Source: Verrucomicrobiia bacterium (GTDB lineage Bacteria; Verrucomicrobiota; Verrucomicrobiia; Verrucomicrobiales; Akkermansiaceae). From it: a stretch of DNA of 36,465 nt. This document shows positions 32,529 to 36,465 of this stretch, piece by piece. Below the pieces are notes generated by a model. The model had not been told where the DNA came from, did no database searches, and saw only the letters and a list, made by a program, of their open reading frames with translations. Made by a program: the position numbers and the translations under genes. How positions within the stretch are numbered: position 1 is the first letter of the stretch; every line of letters starts with the position of its first letter. The stretch spans positions 1-36,465 of the forward strand of contig JAUIJB010000039.1 in NCBI GenBank assembly GCA_030430455.1, in the 5' to 3' direction.

Positions 32529-34292
32529 ATGAAGCAGAGACCTCGCGCGGATCTTCTCGCCGGAATTCTCGCGGTCCTGCTGGCCTGCTGGGGCGTCGCG
32601 GCGGCGCAGGAGGGCGGGGAAGGCACCGTTGGCGGCGAGCCGGTGACCGCGCCCGCCGCCGACCAAGCCGGTCAAACCGACCAAGCTGACCAATCCGACC
32701 AGAGCCTGAACCTCGACCGCCTGAGGACCTTGATCCCGGCGCTTCGCTCGGCGGAGGAGGACCTCGAGGCCAAGCTCGAGGCGATCAAGGCGGCGGAGAC
32801 CGAGGTCGAGACGAAGGAGTTGGCGCAGGAGGCCGACCTGCTGCGCGAGCGCTTGGCGCAGTTGCGCAACGACTTCCGCACGCTCGCCACGGGCATCGAG
32901 GAGGACCGCTACCTCGGCGAGGCGGAAGTCAGCATCTCGCTGCAGGAGAACCTCCAGCAGATCCTCGAGCCCATCACCAGCGAGATGCGCAAGGTCACCG
33001 AGGGGCCGCGCGAGAGGGAGGAGCTGCGCAACGAGCTCGAGGTCTCGATGCAGCGGAGGGGACTGAGTGCCGCGGCCGTCGAGCGCATCGACGGGCTGCT
33101 GCAGCTCGCCGAGAGCGACTACGTCCGCAACGAGCTCGAGACCACCCGCAAGATCTGGGAGGCGCGGCTGGACCAGGCCGAGAGCAAGATCGAGGTACTG
33201 GAACAACAGTTGGAGGAGCGCGAGAAGAGCAGCCCGACGACCTGGGAGGCGGTTTCCGGCGTGTTCGCCGACTTCTGGCGGACGCGAGGGCTGAACCTGC
33301 TGCTCGCGGTGGCTGCGGGAATCCTCAGCTTCGTCGTGCTGCGGCGGCTCTACCGTGGGTTCCGCCGGATCAGCCCGCTGCACCGAAAGAAGCGGGGCGA
33401 CCGCCTCGCCGCCCGGATGGCCGACCTCGCCGCCGCGATCTTGACGGTGCTGATCGCCGTGCTGGCCGTGGTCGGGGTGTTCTACCTGCGCGGCGACTGG
33501 TTGCTGCTGGCGATTTCGATCCTGTTCATCCTCGGCCTGCTGTGGGCGTCGAAGACGGCCCTGCCGCCCTACCTCGAGCAGATGCGGATCATCCTCAACC
33601 TCGGCGCCGTGCGGACCGGCGAGCGGCTGATCCACAATGGCATCCCGTGGCGGGTCGAGCGGCTCAACTTCTACTCCGAGTTCCGAAACCCGGCGCTCGC
33701 CGGCGGCGTGCTCCGGCTGCCGGTGCGCGACGTCGTCGACCTCCGCTCCCGGCCCAGCGACGACCATGAGCCGTGGTTCCCGACCGACGCGAACGACTGG
33801 GTGATCCTCGCCGACGACACTTACGGCAAGGTCGTGACCCAGACGCCGGAGCAGGTCGTCGTGCTGCGGCTCGGTGGCAGCCGCAAGACCTATCCGGTCG
33901 GCGATTTCCTCGGCCTCGCGCCGGAGAACCTGTCCCATGGCTTCCGCATCAGCGCGGTGTTCGGGATCGACTACCAGCACCAGGCGGTGGTGACCGACGA
34001 GGTCCCGGCGATCCTCCAGCATGAGGTCGAGGTCAAGGTGATCGAGCGCTTCGGCCGCGAGGCGCTCAGGTCGCTCAAGGTCGAGTTCGCCAGCGCGGGG
34101 GCCTCATCGCTCGACTTCGCCCTGCTCGCCGACTTCGACGGCTCGGTCGCCTCGCGCGTGAACGTCATCGAGCGCCTGCTGCAGGCCGCCTGCGTCGACT
34201 CCTGCAACGCCCACGGCTGGGTCATCCCGTTCAGCCAGGTCACCCTGCACCGCGGCGAGTGGGGCGGGGACCTGGAGGATGGTGGATCGTAG
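32529..34292 (+). CDS. MscS-family mechanosensitive channel with two tandem beta domains
   Basis: A signal peptide (to about residue 26) is followed by a Gln/Asp-rich linker (QTDQADQSDQS, from a short DNA repeat). A periplasmic coiled coil covers about 60-240 and three membrane helices about 255-345. After the membrane come two segments that each resemble the MscS beta domain. One spans 360-405 (TGERLIHNGIPWRVERL, VLRLPVRDV). The other spans 420-460 (WVILADDTYGKVVTQTPEQVVVL, YPVGDFL). The C-terminal alpha-beta domain (about 470-580) ends with VIPFSQVTLH, as in MscS. The stop lies within the GATGGTGGAT repeat. It would be an inner-membrane osmotic safety valve. No pore signature is clear. Confidence 0.85.
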   Translation: MKQRPRADLLAGILAVLLACWGVAAAQEGGEGTVGGEPVTAPAADQAGQTDQADQSDQSLNLDRLRTLIPALRSAEEDLEAKLEAIKAAETEVETKELAQEADLLRERLAQLRNDFRTLATGIEEDRYLGEAEVSISLQENLQQILEPITSEMRKVTEGPREREELRNELEVSMQRRGLSAAAVERIDGLLQLAESDYVRNELETTRKIWEARLDQAESKIEVLEQQLEEREKSSPTTWEAVSGVFADFWRTRGLNLLLAVAAGILSFVVLRRLYRGFRRISPLHRKKRGDRLAARMADLAAAILTVLIAVLAVVGVFYLRGDWLLLAISILFILGLLWASKTALPPYLEQMRIILNLGAVRTGERLIHNGIPWRVERLNFYSEFRNPALAGGVLRLPVRDVVDLRSRPSDDHEPWFPTDANDWVILADDTYGKVVTQTPEQVVVLRLGGSRKTYPVGDFLGLAPENLSHGFRISAVFGIDYQHQAVVTDEVPAILQHEVEVKVIERFGREALRSLKVEFASAGASSLDFALLADFDGSVASRVNVIERLLQAACVDSCNAHGWVIPFSQVTLHRGEWGGDLEDGGS

Positions 34293-34301
34293 ATGGTGGA
34301 T
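34278..34301. repeat. GATGGTGGAT direct repeat at the MscS gene end
   Basis: Two exact copies of GATGGTGGAT (34278-34287 and 34292-34301) are 4 nt apart. The first supplies the last codons of the MscS-like gene and the spacer holds its TAG stop. The same head-to-tail style is seen at the rsmA-Nudix gene end. Confidence 0.9.
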
Positions 34302-34457
34302 GGTTGCGGGATGGATGCGGTCGAGCGAATGCCAGGCCTTCTTCACCGTAGCCGGGGGCAGCGCCCCGGGACCCGTTCGGGCACCGGATTGGCAGGCAGA
34401 AGACCTGCCTCGCCGTTGCTCGCCGCCTCCGCCCACACGGTTGAATTCGTTCCGGCA

Positions 34458-34478
34458 CGCGGTGTGTTCGGCGTCGAT
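34458..34478 (-). repeat. Copy of the dnaE2 3' end (left copy, remnant)
   Basis: This matches 35246-35266 at 20 of 21 positions. On the minus strand both read I-D-A-E-H-x-A. The right copy is the authentic end of dnaE2. The left copy continues into unrelated residues and has a TGA a few codons upstream, so it is a fragment and not a gene. Further similarity extends roughly 10-15 nt on the upstream side (minus strand). Confidence 0.85.
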
Positions 34479-34537
34479 ATCGGGATGGGGAGAAGAGCTT
34501 CAAGGACTCGATTCGGAATCTTGACCGGAGGTGGCGA

Positions 34538-34795
34538 GTGTGGGAAATTCCCACCATGGCTTCTGGAAGAAAATTGGATTCGCGGCGGCGCTGCGTGTTT
34601 CCCGATCAGTTCTCCCCGGGGGATCTCTTCGTCGAGGAGTCGGTGTCGGAGGACTCGGTGACGTTCCGATTGATCAAGCCGACGGAAGCTCCCTTGGCCA
34701 AAGTTTTCAGGAAGAATGGGAGAACGATGGTGAAGATGCCGGCGGATCGGGACCGGGTGAGGCAGGCATTGCGCGATGAGCGGGATGCGCGATGA
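34538..34795 (+). CDS. AbrB/SpoVT-type antitoxin (VapB-like)
   Basis: An 85-residue protein carries an AbrB-like swapped-hairpin pattern (SRRRCVFPDQFSPGDLFVEE then VTFRLIKP), followed by a basic C-terminal arm that would bind the toxin. The GTG at 34538 is chosen because a perfect GGAGG lies 6 nt upstream. The next ATG (34556) has none at that distance. Its stop overlaps the toxin start in ATGA. Such antitoxins bind their own promoter, so autoregulation is expected. The gene and its partner are less GC-rich at third positions than their neighbours, which points to transfer. Confidence 0.82.
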   Translation: MWEIPTMASGRKLDSRRRCVFPDQFSPGDLFVEESVSEDSVTFRLIKPTEAPLAKVFRKNGRTMVKMPADRDRVRQALRDERDAR

Positions 34796-35187
34796 GGGGC
34801 TACTGGGATAGCTCGGCGCTGGTTGTCGCCTGTCAGGACGGGTTGGTTCGTGACCTCTTGGATCAGGAAGGGGGCGTGACGAGGGTCCATGCCTTTGCGG
34901 AAGTGTTCTCGACGCTGACGGGAGGACGTTTGGGTTTTCGCGTGGACGCCTCGGATGCGGCGACCCTGATTGGCGAATTCCGGGCTGAATTGGAAGTCGT
35001 GGAGCTGGATGTGGATGAACTGCAGGTGGCGCTTGGCGAGGCGAAATCGAAAGGAGTGCGTGGTGGTCGCGTTCATGACTACTTGCATGCCGTGGCGGCG
35101 GTGAGGGAAGGCTGTGACCAAGTTTGGACACTGAACGTTTCCGACTTCGTTGGCTTGTTTCCTGAGCTGAAGGCTGAGGAACCGTGA
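34792..35187 (+). CDS. PIN-domain ribonuclease toxin (VapC-like)
   Basis: The PIN fold carries acidic residues of the metal site: Asp6 in YWDSSALV, a Glu in HAFAEVFSTLTGGR, and Asp residues in RVHDYLHAVAA and TLNVSDF. This pattern is that of VapC-type endoribonucleases, which cut tRNA or rRNA. It is 131 residues. The start overlaps the antitoxin stop by 4 nt. The gene converges on dnaE2 with 37 nt between stops. All catalytic positions look intact, so the toxin is probably active when freed. Confidence 0.9.
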   Translation: MRGYWDSSALVVACQDGLVRDLLDQEGGVTRVHAFAEVFSTLTGGRLGFRVDASDAATLIGEFRAELEVVELDVDELQVALGEAKSKGVRGGRVHDYLHAVAAVREGCDQVWTLNVSDFVGLFPELKAEEP

Positions 35188-35224
35188 GGATTTTCTTGAG
35201 TCGGGCGGAGATGGTGTCGGCCCT

Positions 35225-36465
35225 TCAATGAAAGTCGTGCGATCCCGCGGCGTGTTCGGCGTCGATGCCCGGGAGCGGGTGGAGCGCGGTGGTGTAGACG
35301 GTGGGTTGGTTGCCCTCGCTGATCTGCAGGGTGCCCTCGGCGAGCAGGAAGGCCTCGGTGGTGATGGTCAGCTTGTGGTGGTGGAAGGTGTCGCGGGGGA
35401 CAAAGAGGTTGGCGATGCCGGTCTCGTCCTCGAGGCTGATGAAGCAGTGGCCCTTCGCCGTGCCGGGACGCTGGCGGCAGATGACCATGCCGCCCACCGC
35501 GACGGGACTTCCATGGCGAAGTTCGTGCAGGTCGCGGGCGCGGTGGGAGTTTGCTAGTATCAAGTTTTCAGTTTTCAGTTTTTGGCGCCACAGGGCCATC
35601 GGGTGGGGGCCGGTGGTGGCGCCGGTGTGGAGGAAGTCGGCGGCGAGGCGCTCGGCGTCGCTCATGGGCGGGAGGATGCCGCCTTCGGCGGAGTTCTGAG
35701 TGAAAAGTGACGAGTGAGAAGTGGTTTCTTGTGGCGCTTCGCGCCGGGGGGGAGCGGGTTGCAAACCCGCGCTCCATAGCTCGTCTTCCTCGGGGAAGGG
35801 GAGTTCGGCCTGCCACAGGGCGTGGCGGCGGTGCTCGACCTCGGGGAGCGGGTTGAGGGCGCCGCTGGCGGCGAGGAGGCGACGCTCCCGGGCACTCGGG
35901 CGGACGCGGCGCAGGAAGTCGGGCAGCGAGTCGAAGGGACGCTGGTTGCGTTCCTCGACGAGGCGCTCGGCGCAGCGCCGCGAGAGGCCCTTGAGGCGGT
36001 GCAGGCCGAGGCGCAGGCGGCGGTCGTCGAGGACGACGGTCGCGACCTCGCTGGCGGCGACCGAGACCGGCCGCGCGCGGACGCCGTGGCGGCGGGCGTC
36101 CTCGAGCAGGGTGTTGACCGAGTAGAAGCCCATCGGCTGGTTGTTGATCAGGCCGCAGTAGAACTCGGCGGGGCGGTGGACCTTCATCCAGCACGACAGG
36201 TAGGCGATCAGCGCGAAGGAGATGGCGTGGCTCTCGGGGAAGCCGTAGAGGGCGAAGGAGCCGATCGACTGGACGACCTTCTGCTGGGTGGCGGCGGGGA
36301 TCCCGCGCGCCGTCATCCGCTCGCGCAGCCGGGCGGTGACGGCGAGCATCTTCTCGTCGCTGCGCTTGAAGGCCATCGCCCGGCGCAGCTGGTCGGCCTC
36401 GGCGCCGTCGAAGTCGGCCAGGGTCATGGCCATGCGCAGGACCTGCTCCTGGAACAGCGGGACGC
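35225..36465 (-). CDS. dnaE2: Error-prone DNA polymerase DnaE2, 3' part (runs off the right edge)
   Basis: The frame is open to the window edge (VPLFQEQVLRMAMTLADFDGAEADQLRRAM). It covers the end of the polymerase domain (SFALYGFPESHAISFALIAYLSCWMKVHRP), a helix-hairpin-helix region (LHRLKGLSRRCAERLVEER) and a C-terminal OB fold (VICRQRPGTAKGHCFISLEDETGIANLFV). DnaE2 does damage-tolerant synthesis, usually with ImuA and ImuB, neither of which is visible. Two in-frame insertions interrupt it. One of about 34 residues (LWSAGLQPAPPRREAP onward) lies between PEEDE and ILPPM. A shorter one (KTENLILANSH) follows ALWRQKL. Both come from palindromic or tandem repeat DNA. The C-terminus ends IDAEHAAGSHDFH as usual for the family. 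Confidence 0.92.
   Translation of the reverse strand, partial: VPLFQEQVLRMAMTLADFDGAEADQLRRAMAFKRSDEKMLAVTARLRERMTARGIPAATQQKVVQSIGSFALYGFPESHAISFALIAYLSCWMKVHRPAEFYCGLINNQPMGFYSVNTLLEDARRHGVRARPVSVAASEVATVVLDDRRLRLGLHRLKGLSRRCAERLVEERNQRPFDSLPDFLRRVRPSARERRLLAASGALNPLPEVEHRRHALWQAELPFPEEDELWSAGLQPAPPRREAPQETTSHSSLFTQNSAEGGILPPMSDAERLAADFLHTGATTGPHPMALWRQKLKTENLILANSHRARDLHELRHGSPVAVGGMVICRQRPGTAKGHCFISLEDETGIANLFVPRDTFHHHKLTITTEAFLLAEGTLQISEGNQPTVYTTALHPLPGIDAEHAAGSHDFH
35563..35583. repeat. AGTTTTC tandem repeat inside dnaE2
   Basis: Two exact AGTTTTC units and one AGTTTTT (35563-35569, 35570-35576 and 35577-35583) encode the AT-rich insert KTENL in frame. The tract is strikingly AT-rich against the surrounding polymerase codons. 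Confidence 0.9.
35679..35778. repeat. Palindromic element inserted in dnaE2 (three hairpins)
   Basis: Three hairpin-capable palindromes lie in 100 bp: CCGCC-TTC-GGCGG (35679-35691), GGCGC-TTC-GCGCC (35733-35745) and GCGGGTT-GCA-AACCCGC (35754-35770, flanked by GGAG/CTCC). A degenerate AGTGACGAGTGA piece of the heptamer family lies between them (near 35703-35717). The whole is translated without a stop. The TTC loops and the last stem resemble intergenic REP-like units. Confidence 0.8.

Overview
The window is GC-rich chromosomal DNA, most likely from a Verrucomicrobiota member. This rests on a DUF1080 (3-keto-disaccharide hydrolase-type) secreted protein, Cys-containing pseudopilins, a fused HyuA-HyuB oxoprolinase, and short tandem and palindromic repeats at gene ends and inside reading frames. 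The phylum call is inference. I see no rRNA, tRNA, CRISPR array, prophage or insertion sequence.

Left part (440-14269, + strand). A RsmA/KsgA rRNA dimethyltransferase fused to a Nudix hydrolase is followed by a heptamer repeat and an AT-rich promoter-like island. Next come two tandem pseudopilins, a TonB-type transducer, ExbB and ExbD, and peptide deformylase. Then come a disordered protein rich in Ser/Asn-Pro-Phe motifs with a putative roadblock-like C-terminal domain and, overlapping it by 4 nt, a degenerate MglA-like small GTPase. A 1213-residue oxoprolinase/hydantoinase fusion follows, then a secreted-sensor histidine kinase with its NarL-type response regulator.

Middle part (14337-22343, - strand). 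Read in transcription order this holds a Ste24-type protease, an aldo/keto reductase, a DUF1080 protein, and a tightly overlapping four-gene set: GpgS-like glucosyl-3-phosphoglycerate synthase, GNAT, GT4 glycosyltransferase and HAD hydrolase. A secreted seven-repeat beta-propeller protein closes the run. The four-gene set looks like a glucosylglycerate-type compatible-solute or glycan-primer pathway.

Right part (22592-36465). Genes here are PBP2, a DUF6941-like protein, an SDR, a convergent PdxA/metallo-beta-lactamase pair, a SurA/PpiC-type foldase, an 11-residue-repeat lipoprotein, a CPXCG protein, two Hsp20 genes, a GNAT, UbiE/MenG, and an MscS-like channel with two tandem beta domains. A VapBC-like toxin-antitoxin pair sits next to the 3' part of dnaE2, whose frame has absorbed repeat-derived insertions.

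The points most worth following are the PF-motif/GTPase pair, the GpgS operon, the in-frame repeat insertions in dnaE2, the 21-bp copies of the dnaE2 end flanking the toxin-antitoxin pair, the RsmA-Nudix fusion, and two unassigned structured-RNA candidates.
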